A stretch of DNA of 64,000 nucleotides from Blautia sp. (GCA_017463155.1 JAFTPT010000027.1:62001-126000), one strand, 5' to 3'. Counted from the stretch's first letter, positions 42,480-53,816 are shown. Notes: generated by a model not told the origin, from the sequence alone. A program made the numbers and translations.

Positions 42480-45400
42480 AAACATTTTTACAGCCTCTCA
42501 CTGAACTGGCAGAGTACGAAGAGATCCGGAAAATGGCCGGGAAGAACACCGGCATACTGGAGATCTCCGGGTGTACAGAGTCCCAGAAGGCCCATATGAT
42601 GTATGGGCTTTCCGGGCTTTTTCCTTCTCATCTGATCCTTGCGGAGGATGAAAAAAGGGCCAAGGAGATCTACGAGGATTACCGGTTCTATGATAAAAAC
42701 ATCTATTACTATCCGGCCAAGGACCTTCTGTTTTTTGAGGCCGACATCCACGGAAACCTGCTGATCCGCCAGCGGATGAAGGTGATCCGCGCCCTTCTTG
42801 AAAACGAAGAGACGACGGTCGTCACCAGCATCGACGGCTGCATGGACTACCTGATGCCTCTTGCCGATGTCAGGAGCCGCCTTCTTCACTATGAAACAGG
42901 CGGGATCATGGACCTGCAGGATCTGCGCCGGAAGCTGGTCGCCCTGGGCTATGAGATGACCGGCCAGGTGGAACTGCCCGGCCAGTTCTCCGTGCGGGGC
43001 GGCATCTTGGACGTGTATCCGCTGACGGAGGACAATCCGGTGCGGATCGAGCTGTGGGACGACGAGATCGATTCGATTCGGAGCTTTGATTCCGAGAGCC
43101 AGCGGTCCCTCGAAAACCTGTCGGAGATCACGATCTTTCCGGCGGTGGAACAGATTCCGGAAAAGGGCATGGTGTCTTTTCTGGACTATTTTCCCGAGGA
43201 GACGACGCTCATCTTTCTGGATGAGCCGAACCGGCTGGTGGAACGTGGAGAAGAGGTCACGGAGGAGTACCGGCAGAGCCGGCAGCGGCGGGAAGAGAAG
43301 GCCATGCAGAACCTTCCGGCCAACTGGCTCTGCAGCTTTGACATGGTGCAGCGGAAGCTGAACCGACGCAGCTGCATATCTCTTTCGTCGCTGCCCGCCA
43401 GGCAGGGCGACTGGAGGATCCCGGACCGGTTCAGCCTGACCGTGCGGACCGTAAGTCCCTACAACAACAGCTTTTCCCTGCTGGTGTCGGATCTTCGCAA
43501 ATACAAGAGCCAGGGGTACCGGACCGTGCTGCTCTCCGGATCCCGCACCAGGGCAGAGCGGCTGGCGAAGGACCTTCAGGATGAAGGCCTGCCTGCTTTT
43601 TACGGGCAGGATCCCGACAGGATCCTTGCAGGCGGCGAGATCATGGTGGTCTACGGACACGCGATGCGGGGGTTTGAATACCCGCTGCTCAAATTCGCGG
43701 TGATCAGCGAGACCGACATCTTCGGGCAGGAGCAGAAAAAAAAGAAGAAAAAGATCTACAAGGGGAACCGGATCAGGAGCTTTTCGGAGCTCTCGGTCGG
43801 CGACCTGGTGGTCCACGAACGCCACGGCCTCGGTATCTACCGGGGTATCGAGAAGGTGGAGGTGGACAAGATTGCCAAGGACTATATCAAGATCGAATAC
43901 CAGGGCGGGAGCAGCCTGTATATCCTGGCCACGCAGCTGGATCTTCTCCAGAAATACGCAGGAGGAGAGAATGCAAAAGCGCCGCGCCTCAACAAGCTTG
44001 GGACCCAGGAGTGGAACAAGACCAGGAGCCGCGTGCGGACTGCCGTCAAGGACATTGCCCGGGACCTGGTGGAACTCTATGCGGCGCGCCAGCAGAAGGA
44101 AGGCTATGTCTGCGGGCCGGATACGGTCTGGCAGCGGGAATTTGAGGAGATGTTTCCCTATGAGGAAACGGAGGACCAGCTGGCCGCCATCGAGGACACA
44201 AAGCGAGACATGGAAAGCACCCGGATCATGGACCGGCTGGTCTGCGGCGACGTGGGCTACGGCAAGACCGAGATCGCGCTTCGGGCCGCCTTCAAGGAGG
44301 TGCAGGAGAGCCGTCAGGTTGTCTATCTGGTGCCGACGACGATCCTGGCCCAGCAGCATTACAATACCTTCCAGCAGCGGATGAAGGATTTTCCGGTGCG
44401 GGTGGACCTTCTGTGCCGGTTCCGTACGCCGGCCCAGCAGAAAAAGACCATCGAGGACCTCAAAAAAGGCCAGGTGGATATCGTGATCGGTACGCACCGG
44501 GTGCTTTCGAAGGACGTACAGTTCCGGAATCTGGGGCTTCTGATCATCGACGAGGAGCAGCGATTCGGCGTGACGCACAAGGAGAAGATCAAGCAGATGC
44601 GGCAGGACGTGGACGTGCTTACGCTCACGGCGACGCCGATCCCGCGGACCCTGCATATGAGCCTGATCGGGATCCGGGACATGAGCGTTCTGGAGGAGCC
44701 GCCCATCGACCGCATGCCTATCCAGACCTACGTCATGGAATATGATGAGGAGACCGTCCGGGAGGCAGTCACCCGGGAGCTGCGCCGCGGCGGCCAGGTG
44801 TACTACGTGTACAACAAGGTCAGCACGATCGCGGACATCGCCTACCGGCTGGCGAAGCTTGTGCCGGAGGCCCGCGTGGAATTTGCCCACGGGCAGATGA
44901 GCGAGCGGGAGCTGGAGCAGGTGATGTACCGTTTTATCAGCGGGGATGTGGACATGCTTGTATCCACCACCATCATCGAGACCGGCCTGGACATCTCGAA
45001 TGTCAACACCATGATCATCCATGATTCCGACCGGTACGGTCTTTCACAGCTGTACCAGCTGCGCGGCAGGATCGGGCGTTCCAACCGGACCGCCTACGCG
45101 TTCCTCATGTACAGGCAGAACCGGATGCTGAAGGAGACCGCCGAGAAGCGTCTCTCCGCGATCCGCGAATATTCGGATCTGGGCAGCGGTTTCAAGATCT
45201 CGATGCGGGACCTGGAGCTCCGCGGTGCCGGAAACCTGCTCGGTGCGCAGCAGCACGGGCACATGAACGCGGTGGGGTACGACCTCTACTGCAAGATGCT
45301 GGGTGAAGCCGTCCAGGAGGCGAAGGGCATCCAGACCATGGAGGATTTCGACACCACGATCGATCTGACCATCGACGCCTATATCCCGGAATCCTATATC

Positions 45401-45787
45401 ATGAATGAGAACCAGAAGCTGGATATCTACAAGCGGATCGCCGGCATCGAGACGGAGCAGGACTATGACGACATGCTGGAGGAACTGCTGGACCGTTTCG
45501 GGGACGCGCCGAAGGCGGTGCTGAACCTTCTCTCCGTCGCCAGGCTCAAATCGGCGGCCCACATGGCATACATCACGGAGATCAAGCAGCAGGGGCATTT
45601 TCTACGGATCACTTTGTATGAGAATGCCGCCCTCGACCCGGCAGGCATTCCGGCCCTGCTCCAAAGGTACCGCAGGCGCCTGCAGTTCAAGGCGGGCAAG
45701 GAGGCAGAATTCACCTTCCGGCCGGAGGGGGATCTTCTGACCGATACGATGGATTTCTGCCGGGAGCTCGGCAGCCTGACATGCTGA
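42476..45787 (+). CDS. mfd: Transcription-repair coupling factor
   Basis: An 1103-residue ATP-dependent translocase that removes stalled RNA polymerase and recruits UvrA. The N-terminal UvrB-like module ([12 protein letters not shown]) is followed by the RNA-polymerase-interacting domain ([20 protein letters not shown]). Superfamily-2 helicase motifs follow: Walker [12 protein letters not shown] with Lys597, [17 protein letters not shown] and [10 protein letters not shown]-terminal TRCF domain ends the protein. The length is usual. A run of seven lysines near residue 422 is coded by A-rich sequence (43737-43752), a possible slippage point. It is translationally coupled to pth. Confidence 0.97.
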   Translation: MKTFLQPLTELAEYEEIRKMAGKNTGILEISGCTESQKAHMMYGLSGLFPSHLILAEDEKRAKEIYEDYRFYDKNIYYYPAKDLLFFEADIHGNLLIRQRMKVIRALLENEETTVVTSIDGCMDYLMPLADVRSRLLHYETGGIMDLQDLRRKLVALGYEMTGQVELPGQFSVRGGILDVYPLTEDNPVRIELWDDEIDSIRSFDSESQRSLENLSEITIFPAVEQIPEKGMVSFLDYFPEETTLIFLDEPNRLVERGEEVTEEYRQSRQRREEKAMQNLPANWLCSFDMVQRKLNRRSCISLSSLPARQGDWRIPDRFSLTVRTVSPYNNSFSLLVSDLRKYKSQGYRTVLLSGSRTRAERLAKDLQDEGLPAFYGQDPDRILAGGEIMVVYGHAMRGFEYPLLKFAVISETDIFGQEQKKKKKKIYKGNRIRSFSELSVGDLVVHERHGLGIYRGIEKVEVDKIAKDYIKIEYQGGSSLYILATQLDLLQKYAGGENAKAPRLNKLGTQEWNKTRSRVRTAVKDIARDLVELYAARQQKEGYVCGPDTVWQREFEEMFPYEETEDQLAAIEDTKRDMESTRIMDRLVCGDVGYGKTEIALRAAFKEVQESRQVVYLVPTTILAQQHYNTFQQRMKDFPVRVDLLCRFRTPAQQKKTIEDLKKGQVDIVIGTHRVLSKDVQFRNLGLLIIDEEQRFGVTHKEKIKQMRQDVDVLTLTATPIPRTLHMSLIGIRDMSVLEEPPIDRMPIQTYVMEYDEETVREAVTRELRRGGQVYYVYNKVSTIADIAYRLAKLVPEARVEFAHGQMSERELEQVMYRFISGDVDMLVSTTIIETGLDISNVNTMIIHDSDRYGLSQLYQLRGRIGRSNRTAYAFLMYRQNRMLKETAEKRLSAIREYSDLGSGFKISMRDLELRGAGNLLGAQQHGHMNAVGYDLYCKMLGEAVQEAKGIQTMEDFDTTIDLTIDAYIPESYIMNENQKLDIYKRIAGIETEQDYDDMLEELLDRFGDAPKAVLNLLSVARLKSAAHMAYITEIKQQGHFLRITLYENAALDPAGIPALLQRYRRRLQFKAGKEAEFTFRPEGDLLTDTMDFCRELGSLTC

Positions 45788-45869
45788 AAAAACGCTTGTT
45801 TTTATGGCTGTATTTTGGCATACTGTAAGAGAAGAGTTGTAAAACGATAACCGCTTTGTCTGATGAAAA

Positions 45870-46060
45870 GATAACGGGGACAGGTACCTTTTGGATCTTG
45901 ATCCGGAAGGTTGAAAAGGGAAACATGTGAAAATCATGTGCAATGCCGTTGCTGTAAGGATGGAGCTGCCGGCCGTCGTAATGACGCCATGCCACTGGTG
46001 AAAACCGGGAAGGCCGCCGGCAGTGCCTGACATCCGAGCCAGAAGACCTGCCTGTCTCCG
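45870..46060 (+). ncRNA. Cobalamin (AdoCbl) riboswitch
   Basis: The conserved B12-box elements appear in order: CAGGTACC (45881-45888), AAGGGAAACATGTG with AATCATGTGCAATGCCG (about 45915-45950), GCTGTAAGGATGG, the GCCACTGG region (about 45990), CCGGGAAGGC and the 3' segment GAGCCAGAAGACCTGCC (46036-46052). These match the aptamer that binds adenosylcobalamin and usually represses uptake or synthesis genes. A T-run (46067-46072) follows and may be part of the expression platform. The only downstream gene in reach is a degenerate methyltransferase. Confidence 0.9.
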
Positions 46061-46132
46061 GGGACGTTTTTTAAGCTACGTGTCATAGCTTGGAAGCAGC
46101 AGGTTTTGTGGCATCTGTCATAAGGCTTTCTT

Positions 46133-46673
46133 TTGCGTGGCTTAAAGGAAATGGCCCGGAAAGGGAAAAGCCGGATGATGGGTAAGCTGCAATTTTTTTT
46201 GCCTGAATATGCCAGACTGACAGAGGAAAATGGTCCGCATCTGCGCAGTGTCCAGTATACGGACTCCGCAAAATATGAATGGTGGTCCTATGTGGACCCT
46301 GCCGCATCCGGCGGAGGCGATCACGGAATGGCTCCGGGTCACAAAACCCGGCGGAAAGGTGATCATCATCGATGCGGACTGGTACCAGGAGGATCCGTCG
46401 GTCAGAAGTTCTGCTTACAGGGAAAAAGCAGATAAAAAAAGAAAGGAAGGATACTATCCGTCGGAGCTCTATGATGTGCTCCCTCTGGTCAGCGGGGAGC
46501 AGACGGCCTGGGAACTGCTGCAGCACAAAGGGTTCCGAGTACGGAAGTATGACCTGCTGGATCAGGTGGAAGAGGCAGAGCGGAAAATGATCCGCGAACG
46601 GAACTTTCAGGGGGTTGACTGTACTGGCAGATTTGTTTTTGTCATCGAAAAAGGGGATGAAGTGTTCCGGTGA
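46133..46673 (+). pseudogene. Remnant of a class I SAM-dependent methyltransferase
   Basis: The 3' part (from about 46290) reads WTLPHPAEAITEWLRVTKPGGKVIIIDADWY, the post-motif region of a Methyltransf_11-type enzyme. The remaining C-terminal residues lead to a TGA at 46671. The upstream part, which should hold the glycine-rich motif I, is missing. The preceding open stretch from 46133 is in another frame and shows no clear motif. It is therefore 5'-truncated and frameshifted, with no valid start. It lies just behind the cobalamin riboswitch, so the original operon was probably B12-controlled; the transporter genes expected there are gone. Confidence 0.7.
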
Positions 46674-46725
46674 CACAGGATTTCAAGAGCGGACCTGCCG
46701 CATGAAGGACTTGCATACAACACGC

Positions 46726-46754
46726 TTGCATTCTTCAGGAAAAGAGGGTATACT
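46726..46754 (+). promoter_or_regulatory. Promoter of the lipoprotein foldase gene
   Basis: TTGCAT at 46726-46731 and TATACT at 46749-46754 with a 17-bp spacer, 55 nt before the start codon. Confidence 0.65.
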
Positions 46755-46808
46755 ACGTAATAGTCGATGAATAAGACTCCCGGTTACGGGAGCGGAATGG
46801 AGTAGATT

Positions 46809-48338
46809 ATGAAGTATACGACAAAAAGAACAGCAGTCCTTGCACTGACCGGCGTGATGACCCTTTCCCTGCTGGCCGGCTGCGGAAATAAAGAAGCAAA
46901 GTTTGACGGAACAAAAGCAGCCGCGACTGTCAACGGGACCGAAGTTCCGCTTGGCATGGTCAGCCTTTCCGTGCGTGAGCGCCAGGCTCAGACCGAGGCG
47001 ATGTACATGGCCTTTATCGGCCAGATCGGCGAGCTGTGGGACGGCCGGACCGATGAGGGAACGACCTACGGACAGCAGGCGATCGACGATACGCTGACCG
47101 AGATCGAGGACATGTATCTCTCCCGCGAAAAAGCCGCAGACTATAACGTAGAAATCACGGATGCACAGAAGACCGCTATTGAGGAAGCTGCCAGGACCTT
47201 CATGGCAGACAATACCGAGGAAGCGATCGAGGCTCTTGGCGTGACCGAGGATATGGTCAAGGAATATCTGGAGCTCGAGACCTATAGCGAAGGCGTTCAT
47301 GACGCGGTCCTGGAGGCCACCGAGGTTGAGGTGACCGACGACGAGGCCAACCAGTCCTCCTTCACCTACACACGTTTCAACAAGCCGGAGGAGACCGAGG
47401 AGGTCACTGAGGAAACGACTGAGGAAACGACGGAAGAGACCGAAGAAACCGAGGAAGCCGCCGAAGAGACGGAGGAAGCCGTCGAAGAAACCGAAGAAGC
47501 TGTCGAAGAGACCGAGGAAGCTGCCGAGGAGACCGAAGAAGCTGCCGAAGAAACCGAAGAAGCCGCTGAGGAGACCGAGGGAGCTGTCGAAGAGACGGAA
47601 GAAGCCGCTGACGATGCGGAGACCGAAGAGACCGCCGAAGAAGCCGTCGATTACAAGGCTGAGGCCCAGGAGCTTCTGGACGTCATGCTGAAGGATCCGG
47701 CCGCCGATATGGAAGAGGCCGCCAAGGCGATCGATGACTCCACCAACGTATACACCGGCTCCGGCAATTATACGACCGTTAAGACCAACGATTACGCGGA
47801 CGAGATGTACGATGTGGAGCTGCTCGATGTGCTGAACACCCTGAAAGAGGGCGAGGTTGCTCCGGAGGTCATCGAGACCGAGGACTACTACTATGTCGCG
47901 CGTCTGGACAAGGTGCTCGACGAGGAGGCCACCGAGGAGAAGCGCGCCGATCTGGAGAGCGAAAAGAAAGAGCAGGCCTATGAGGATCTCAAGGCCGAGT
48001 GGCATGAGGCCGCCGAGATCACGGTCAACCAGGAGGTCGTGGATACGCTGGTGCTGACCGACAGCCACCGTTTCACGTTGGTCCAGCCCACCGCTGCTCC
48101 CGAAGAAGAGGAAGAAGTCGAGGTCGAGGAAGGCGAGACCGTCGAGACTGAGGAGACCGTAGATCCGGGCTTTACCGCACTTGAGGAGAACGCGGAGGAG
48201 GCCGTAGAAGAGACCGCGGACGCTGCGGAGGAAGCCGTTGAGAAAGTGGCAGACGCTGCTGAAGAAGTTGTCGAAGAAGCCGCGGATGCGGCTGCGGACG
48301 CCGCCAGTGAGGCAGCAGATACAGCTGCGAAGGATTGA
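46809..48338 (+). CDS. PrsA/SurA-like foldase lipoprotein with Glu/Thr-rich insert
   Basis: A 509-residue lipoprotein with lipobox LLAGC near residue 25. ATVNGTEVPLGMVSLSVRERQAQ begins a SurA-N/PrsA-type helical chaperone domain (residues 35-190). Residues 195-285 are a Glu/Thr/Ala repeat (EETEEAAEETEE units). A second helical part (290-415, AEAQELLDVMLKDPAADMEEAAK) resembles a degenerate parvulin domain; the catalytic core is not convincing. An Ala/Glu tail ends the protein. It probably assists folding of exported proteins on the outer face of the membrane. Confidence 0.78.
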   Translation: MKYTTKRTAVLALTGVMTLSLLAGCGNKEAKFDGTKAAATVNGTEVPLGMVSLSVRERQAQTEAMYMAFIGQIGELWDGRTDEGTTYGQQAIDDTLTEIEDMYLSREKAADYNVEITDAQKTAIEEAARTFMADNTEEAIEALGVTEDMVKEYLELETYSEGVHDAVLEATEVEVTDDEANQSSFTYTRFNKPEETEEVTEETTEETTEETEETEEAAEETEEAVEETEEAVEETEEAAEETEEAAEETEEAAEETEGAVEETEEAADDAETEETAEEAVDYKAEAQELLDVMLKDPAADMEEAAKAIDDSTNVYTGSGNYTTVKTNDYADEMYDVELLDVLNTLKEGEVAPEVIETEDYYYVARLDKVLDEEATEEKRADLESEKKEQAYEDLKAEWHEAAEITVNQEVVDTLVLTDSHRFTLVQPTAAPEEEEEVEVEEGETVETEETVDPGFTALEENAEEAVEETADAAEEAVEKVADAAEEVVEEAADAAADAASEAADTAAKD

Positions 48339-48416
48339 TCGATACGTCACCAAATACCGTGATCATGAAACGGACCTCTTCATCAGGCTCCTGCCTGTGA
48401 GAGGATGAAAATAAGT

Positions 48417-48469
48417 AGAACAAGGGACATTTCTCCTGCCGGACAGAGCGGGGAAATGTCCCTTGTTCT
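48417..48469. repeat. Palindrome related to the REP-like family (GGGACATTTC variant)
   Basis: Perfect 17-bp arms AGAACAAGGGACATTTC (48417-48433) and its complement (48453-48469) flank a 19-nt loop. The layout (GGGAC core, perfect arms, intergenic) is like the GGGGACGGTTC elements, but the sequence after GGGAC differs. It follows the foldase gene and could also slow transcription. Confidence 0.8.
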
Positions 48470-48510
48470 GTCTTTGTAAAAAAATATAAAATTGCCGTAA
48501 AAAAAACTGT

Positions 48511-48533
48511 ATTTCCATGCCGATTATGGAAAT
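48511..48533. promoter_or_regulatory. Inverted repeat upstream of the STAND gene
   Basis: ATTTCCAT (48511-48518) and ATGGAAAT (48526-48533) pair perfectly with a 7-nt gap, 55 bp before the gene. The size and spacing suit a dimeric repressor site. The surrounding DNA is very A-rich. Confidence 0.4.
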
Positions 48534-48587
48534 AAAAAAAGGGAGATGATAAAATCAGAATGAGAAAAGAGCTTTGAGGTAGCAAGG

Positions 48588-51506
48588 ATGGAACCAAATG
48601 AAATCTCCTTAAAAAACCTATATCGTCTTCTCACGGTCAAGGATTATCCTGTCTATTCGGACGGTGTGCTTCCCGCCAGGAACCGAAAAGGCGTCACACT
48701 GGTCTCCTTCTGGAGATATGTTCTGATTCCTGAATGGAAGGACAGTCATTACGGCCAGATAATCTGGAACAGTGCCCGCAGGAGCAGATATCTTTCTTAT
48801 TTCTGCAACCGGAAAGGAGAGTTTCCCTTCTATGATGCGTATCAGAAGGAAATCCTTGATTCGCTGACGCCGGCGGTTGTACTGCAGCAGATCTCCAATA
48901 TACGGGGATATCTGAACAGCCTCTCCTACAACACGGATATTTTTTATAATAAGATCACATATTTCATTGAAAGCAGCTGCGCCGACGGACTGCTTAGCCG
49001 CCAGGATAAGAATTATATAAAAGAAAACTACTCGCAGAGGAACAGAGGGCAGGTGACGGAGTCCTTTGCGGATGCCTGGATCTTCACGCTCCTGGCGGTC
49101 CTGGCCATGAGCGGGAATGACAAAGGGATCAGGCAGTATATGAAGGTCTTACAGCAGGAGGATTACAGGCTGCTTTCCCTGCATACGCTGGAACAGGAAC
49201 AACTCCGCACCGCCCTGCCGATGCTCCGACATAGCGGGGAGGTGTGGGGCGCGGCGGAAGACATGGCCATGTTTTTCGGGCGTGAAAAGGAATTTTATGA
49301 TCTGATCGAGGCTGTTGAGACACGCCGGAAGGTATTTGTCACCGGGATTGGCGGTATTGGGAAGACGGAGATGCTTCGCCAGCTGCTGCATAGTTATATC
49401 GCAAAGAAGAGCGATTCCATTATCGTCTCTGTACAGTATGACGAAGGACTCATGGCCAGCTTCGTCCGATGCTTTTATGAACCGGAGGGGAGTGACCTGA
49501 CCGAGAAATTTCAACACTGCCTGTATCAGATCAGAAAGTCCCCACAGGAAAAAACCATCATCCTCATCGATAACGCAGAGACAGAGGAGGAGGAACAAAC
49601 GGCCTGGCAGGAATTGAGCCTGCTCAGCTGTCCTGTCATCGTCACCTCACGGGGTACGGTCCCCGGAGGTTTTGGTGAGATAAAATTGTCCATTCTTCAT
49701 GAGCGGGCAGCCCTGCTCATGCTTCGCCGCCACTATAGCCGCGTGCTGACCGAAACACAGAAGCAGAGGATCCTTTCTGTCATGGAGAGCCATGAGGTGC
49801 TGCGGCATCCGCTGACGATCCGTCTGTTTGCAGGTGCGGCCAACCATGATTTCTTTAGTATCGATCATATGGAGGCGCTGATCCTGGAGGAAAACGGAGT
49901 CCGGGATACGATTGCGTCATATCCGGTTTATCAAAGGATTTACCGGTCAATGTACCGCACCGAAAAGCTGCCGGCTGACCAGCTTCTGCTCCTCCGACTT
50001 CTGTCCGTGCTTCCCTATGAACAGTATTCGGATCTGCAGATTCGGAATTTCTGCGGGCTGCCGGATACGCTTTGTAAAAAAGCGTTGGATGTACTGACGC
50101 GGAAGGGGTGGGTCGAGAAGAAGGCGGAAACCTATTCCATGCATCCGTTGATTGCGGAATGCATTCATGAAGAAGGGTTTCCGGAAAGTGTGTTTGCCGG
50201 CTTTATTGCCTATGCCACAGAGCGGCTGGGGCTTCAGCTTGATGTGAATTATGAAGCGGCTCCTCAACTGGAGGACGACCTGCCTTTGTACCGTTGTGTG
50301 GTTTCCATAGCGCGGCACCTGACCGGCAGCCTGTCGGAGTCCTGCGGTCGGCTGATCGTCAAATCCTTTTATATTTTGTCTTCAGATGGACAGCTGGGAT
50401 ACACGGCCTCCGGGTGGCTGCAGGCTGTAATGGCAAAAATGCAGGCTCCTTCCAACATCGTAAAGCTTTTTGCCGATATAGCATTTATATGCATGCGTAA
50501 GGCAGAAGACATGGATTCCTTTGTCCAAAGGCTGCAGGAATATATAAAAGATGTGGATCTCCCAGATAGGGACGTCCTTACCTTTGGCGCAAATCTGGTG
50601 ATGATCTATGTCTGCTACCATCATACACCGGAAAGGTGTATGCCGCTTCTTTCTGCTTTAAAGGGAGCTGCAGTCTCTCCCTTCGCCAGGATCCTGTATT
50701 ATAATTCGGAAATGAACGTTTATATCGAGCAGATGCAGGCTGAAAAGGCGGTGGAGTCCCTTGACGAACTGCTGCGTATTTATGATGAACTTCCGGAACA
50801 GGACCGGAGTACTTCCATCAACAATATTGTCCGGCATGGCATTCTCTTCCGGGGTAAACTGTCTGTTATTATGCAGAATGCAGCCGAGGCACGGTATTTT
50901 CTGACGAAGGCCCGGGAAATCAGGGCTCCCCATGATTCTTTATTGCTCCGCCTTGCTATGATGGATCTGGAGGCGAAGATCCTGCGGTTGGAGGGAAAGG
51001 ACGAGGAGGCGATCCGAATCTGCCGGGACGCGGCAGAAATCCTGGGAAAGCTGCACGGAGAGACAGAACTGGAATATCTGAGCATGCGGGGTGAATTGGC
51101 CATCAGCCTGATCCGGATCGGAAGAACGGATGAGGCCATCGCGATCTACGACGATTGTATCGAGAAATTCCGGCGCAGGTATTCCAGTCAGACACGGCTT
51201 CAGATCTGGCTGAATAACCGGGGAGTTGCGCTCATCACGGCAAACCGGCCGGAGGAGGCGATCCGTTCTCTTCTGGAAGCCGGGGAGCTGGCAGAGAACA
51301 TGGAAGATATCGCAAAGGCGGAGGTCCACTACAATCTGGGAAAAGCATATCGCCTTCTGCAGGATACGGAAAGAGAAAAGGAATACCTTCTCCTGGCATC
51401 GCCTGTGTTTACGGCATTCTACGGATCGGAGAATGCAAAGACCGCGTATGTCCGGGAGAGGCTTTCGGAGCTGACAACCAAGACGCAGGAAAAAAAGGAG
51501 GAGTAA
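48588..51506 (+). CDS. STAND-class NTPase with NB-ARC-like core and C-terminal TPR-like repeats
   Basis: A 972-residue cytoplasmic protein. The first 220 residues are a helical region of unknown family. Then comes an NB-ARC-like ATPase: Walker A GIGGIGKT with Lys259, Walker [10 protein letters not shown] with Asp328, the VIVTSRG sensor and [11 protein letters not shown] at the GxP position. A winged-helix-like part (residues 450-530) leads into helical repeats; TPR-like units are clear from about 800 ([42 protein letters not shown]). STAND proteins are signal-gated switches in regulation, defence or cell death. No nuclease, protease or TIR effector is visible, so the N-terminus may be the effector. 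The next gene starts 3 bp after its stop. Confidence 0.8.
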   Translation: MEPNEISLKNLYRLLTVKDYPVYSDGVLPARNRKGVTLVSFWRYVLIPEWKDSHYGQIIWNSARRSRYLSYFCNRKGEFPFYDAYQKEILDSLTPAVVLQQISNIRGYLNSLSYNTDIFYNKITYFIESSCADGLLSRQDKNYIKENYSQRNRGQVTESFADAWIFTLLAVLAMSGNDKGIRQYMKVLQQEDYRLLSLHTLEQEQLRTALPMLRHSGEVWGAAEDMAMFFGREKEFYDLIEAVETRRKVFVTGIGGIGKTEMLRQLLHSYIAKKSDSIIVSVQYDEGLMASFVRCFYEPEGSDLTEKFQHCLYQIRKSPQEKTIILIDNAETEEEEQTAWQELSLLSCPVIVTSRGTVPGGFGEIKLSILHERAALLMLRRHYSRVLTETQKQRILSVMESHEVLRHPLTIRLFAGAANHDFFSIDHMEALILEENGVRDTIASYPVYQRIYRSMYRTEKLPADQLLLLRLLSVLPYEQYSDLQIRNFCGLPDTLCKKALDVLTRKGWVEKKAETYSMHPLIAECIHEEGFPESVFAGFIAYATERLGLQLDVNYEAAPQLEDDLPLYRCVVSIARHLTGSLSESCGRLIVKSFYILSSDGQLGYTASGWLQAVMAKMQAPSNIVKLFADIAFICMRKAEDMDSFVQRLQEYIKDVDLPDRDVLTFGANLVMIYVCYHHTPERCMPLLSALKGAAVSPFARILYYNSEMNVYIEQMQAEKAVESLDELLRIYDELPEQDRSTSINNIVRHGILFRGKLSVIMQNAAEARYFLTKAREIRAPHDSLLLRLAMMDLEAKILRLEGKDEEAIRICRDAAEILGKLHGETELEYLSMRGELAISLIRIGRTDEAIAIYDDCIEKFRRRYSSQTRLQIWLNNRGVALITANRPEEAIRSLLEAGELAENMEDIAKAEVHYNLGKAYRLLQDTEREKEYLLLASPVFTAFYGSENAKTAYVRERLSELTTKTQEKKEE

Positions 51507-51508
51507 TC

Positions 51509-52840
51509 ATGCGTAAAAAAACAAAAACACATTTCCATTGTATTCTGGCTGTTTTTCTGGCCATCCTGTTTGTGCTGCAGCCGCTTTCAACGACCAATGT
51601 TGAAGCAAAGATTGTCTATGTGAAACTGAACAGCAGTGTCAAAAAGAAGGTGGCAGCAAACACCTCGTCAAAATCCAAATTTTATTCCGACTGGCGGTAC
51701 TGGAGCCAGGGCGCTTCCGCAAGTTATAATTTCAGGAAAAACGGCTGCCGGATCGTCGCCTATTCCAAGCTGCTGGCGGAGCTGGGCTACACCGGGTTCG
51801 GTGACCCGGAGGGGTTCTTTGAATGGGGTAAAAAGCATAAGTACTTCCAGAAGGGAATCACGGAGAACAGCCCGATCGGAAAGGCTCCCACCGCCTATGT
51901 GAACGAGATGGGCGGCGGTACGCTGAAGCTGGAAGGCAAGATCAGCCTGAAGAAGAACAACAAAAAAGACGCGCAGACCATCATGAATTACATCAAACAG
52001 GGCTATTACGTGATTGCCTGCAGGACCAGTCATTTCGCCTACATCGGACGTCAGGCGTCGCTGAACTACGGGGCTCCGGTCATTCTGGACTCTTTCAGCG
52101 GATCGACCGTAAATCCGGCGCAGATCAAGACCTATGCAACCAACGACAGCACCTACACTTCGTTCCGGTATTACTCCTTCAAAAAGTCCGGAACTATCGT
52201 AAAACCAACCGCGACGCCGAAGCCGACGGCCACACCGAAGCCGACCGCCACGCCGAAGCCCACCGCGACGCCCACGCCGAAGGTGGTCAGGGTCGTGACA
52301 CCTACGCCAAAGCCGACCGCCACACCAAAACCGACGGCCACGCCGAAACCGACCGCCACGCCCACGCCGAAGCCGACGGCCACGCCGAAACCCACTGCAA
52401 CACCTACGCCGAAGCCCACTGCGACGCCGGCGCCGACTTACTTTACGGGCTGGGTCATCGGAACGGACGGATCGCTGGCCATCAACAAGACCGCTTCCAC
52501 CAAATACAGGATCGCGACGATCCCGGAAGGTGCCGCGGTTTCGGTTTATCCGAGTAAGACCTCCGGAAACTGGTATTATGTGAAATACGGCTCAACCTAC
52601 GGATATTCGTATTCCACATATATAACCAAAACAAAACCGACGGTCAAGACCGGCACGATCAAGGGAACGGATGGTTCACTGGCCATCCGGGCCAAGGGCT
52701 CGACCTCCGGAACCCTCCGCGGGACGGTGCCGGAGGGCAAAAAGGTACAGGTCTTCACCGGCCGCACCTCGGGAAGCTGGATCTGGATCTATTATAACGG
52801 GATCGCCGGCTATTCAGCCAAGAAATATATAAAGATGTAA
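51509..52840 (+). CDS. Secreted papain-like (C39-type) protein with Pro-rich linker and two SH3 domains
   Basis: A 443-residue exported protein. It has a signal peptide (residues 1-33), a cysteine-peptidase-like domain with candidate Cys80 ([14 protein letters not shown]) and a His in [10 protein letters not shown], and a long TATPKP-repeat linker (residues about 232-310). Two bacterial SH3-like domains follow ([13 protein letters not shown] and [13 protein letters not shown]). SH3 domains usually bind peptidoglycan, so a wall hydrolase or surface peptidase is likely. AAAAAGGAGG precedes the ATG within the end of the STAND gene, so the two are co-translated. Confidence 0.8.
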   Translation: MRKKTKTHFHCILAVFLAILFVLQPLSTTNVEAKIVYVKLNSSVKKKVAANTSSKSKFYSDWRYWSQGASASYNFRKNGCRIVAYSKLLAELGYTGFGDPEGFFEWGKKHKYFQKGITENSPIGKAPTAYVNEMGGGTLKLEGKISLKKNNKKDAQTIMNYIKQGYYVIACRTSHFAYIGRQASLNYGAPVILDSFSGSTVNPAQIKTYATNDSTYTSFRYYSFKKSGTIVKPTATPKPTATPKPTATPKPTATPTPKVVRVVTPTPKPTATPKPTATPKPTATPTPKPTATPKPTATPTPKPTATPAPTYFTGWVIGTDGSLAINKTASTKYRIATIPEGAAVSVYPSKTSGNWYYVKYGSTYGYSYSTYITKTKPTVKTGTIKGTDGSLAIRAKGSTSGTLRGTVPEGKKVQVFTGRTSGSWIWIYYNGIAGYSAKKYIKM

Positions 52841-52867
52841 CGATTGCTTCATGCAGGGAGGGAAACG

Positions 52868-53782
52868 ATGAAGACACGTACCCGTGTTTTAAGAACGGTA
52901 ATGATCACTACTTTGGCGGCGTGTTTGTGCGCATCGGCGGCTCACGCGGCTGACTTCGAAACATTCAAGGAGTATAAGAGGGAAAATGTGGATGAAGGGG
53001 CTTTCGACGGCCAGTGGCTTCTGGTCTATGATCAATTTGAAGCGTATATCCCTTCTGAATTCGAGCTTGTTCCCGGCTCTACTTCCAACAGCATTCTGGG
53101 CGAGTGGGCATTAGAAGGTGAGGGCGATGCGAAGGCGGGTAGGTTTACGGTTCAGGATTATTCCCGGATCTGTCAGAGCGAAGCCGAAGGGGGTTATTCT
53201 TTCTATAACAGTCCTGTATGGACAGACGCCTTTAAGGGGATCCAGCCGGGGGATGACCCGTATTATATGCTGGCTTATCTCGCCCTATTCGGGACCTTTG
53301 CTGAGGAAGTATCGATGGATGATTTTTCGACCATCAACGGAATGCCTGCCCTGGTCTATGCCTGGCAAAGCTATACGCAGAGCATCGCAGAGATCTTTTT
53401 GTTTGACGGGGAGAGATATCTGGAGGTCTACCTGTTCCTAAAGAACTATGAAGATACGGAGACCATTATCAACAACTTTATCTCTTCCTTTACAAAGCTG
53501 GATTTTTCGTCCATTTTAGCCTCGGAGGATACGGCGGCTGCCGCGGAGACAGAGGCTGCTGCTCCTGCTGCACAGGAGAGCGCGCCGAAGGTCTACACGG
53601 ACCAGGCTACGGTCAAAAAAGTGCAGGAAGCCCTGAACAGTGCCGGTTTCAACTGTGGAACGCCCGACGGAGTCGCCGGAAACAACACCAATAAGGCGAT
53701 CAGCGACTTCAAAGCTTCCAAGGGCCTCTCCGGCGGAACGGAGATCACCGATGAGCTGCTCGCGGCTCTGGGGATCTCCTGA
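52868..53782 (+). CDS. Exported protein with C-terminal peptidoglycan-binding domain
   Basis: A 304-residue protein. Residues 1-27 are a signal peptide (ending AHA). Residues 30-220 form a domain without a recognised family (FDGQWLLVYDQFEAYIPSEFELV). An Ala/Glu linker follows, and residues 240-304 match PG_binding_1 (TVKKVQEALNSAGFNCGTPDGVAGNNTNKAISDFKASKG). It would therefore be held at the cell wall. GGGAGGG lies 7 nt before the ATG at 52868. It follows the papain-like gene closely and ends at a strong terminator, so the three genes from 48588 may form one transcript. Confidence 0.78.
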   Translation: MKTRTRVLRTVMITTLAACLCASAAHAADFETFKEYKRENVDEGAFDGQWLLVYDQFEAYIPSEFELVPGSTSNSILGEWALEGEGDAKAGRFTVQDYSRICQSEAEGGYSFYNSPVWTDAFKGIQPGDDPYYMLAYLALFGTFAEEVSMDDFSTINGMPALVYAWQSYTQSIAEIFLFDGERYLEVYLFLKNYEDTETIINNFISSFTKLDFSSILASEDTAAAAETEAAAPAAQESAPKVYTDQATVKKVQEALNSAGFNCGTPDGVAGNNTNKAISDFKASKGLSGGTEITDELLAALGIS

Positions 53783-53816
53783 CAGAAGGTTGCTCATGTA
53801 GAATACGTAGATAGTT

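Noticed and set aside
48588-51506. Assignment of the STAND protein as an Avs-type antiphage sensor
   Set aside because: No nuclease, protease or TIR effector and no phage-protein sensor region could be recognised; only the NTPase core and helical repeats are supported.
52200-52440. Possible tandem repeat array or CRISPR-like element
   Set aside because: It encodes the TATPKP linker of the secreted papain-like protein and stays in frame.
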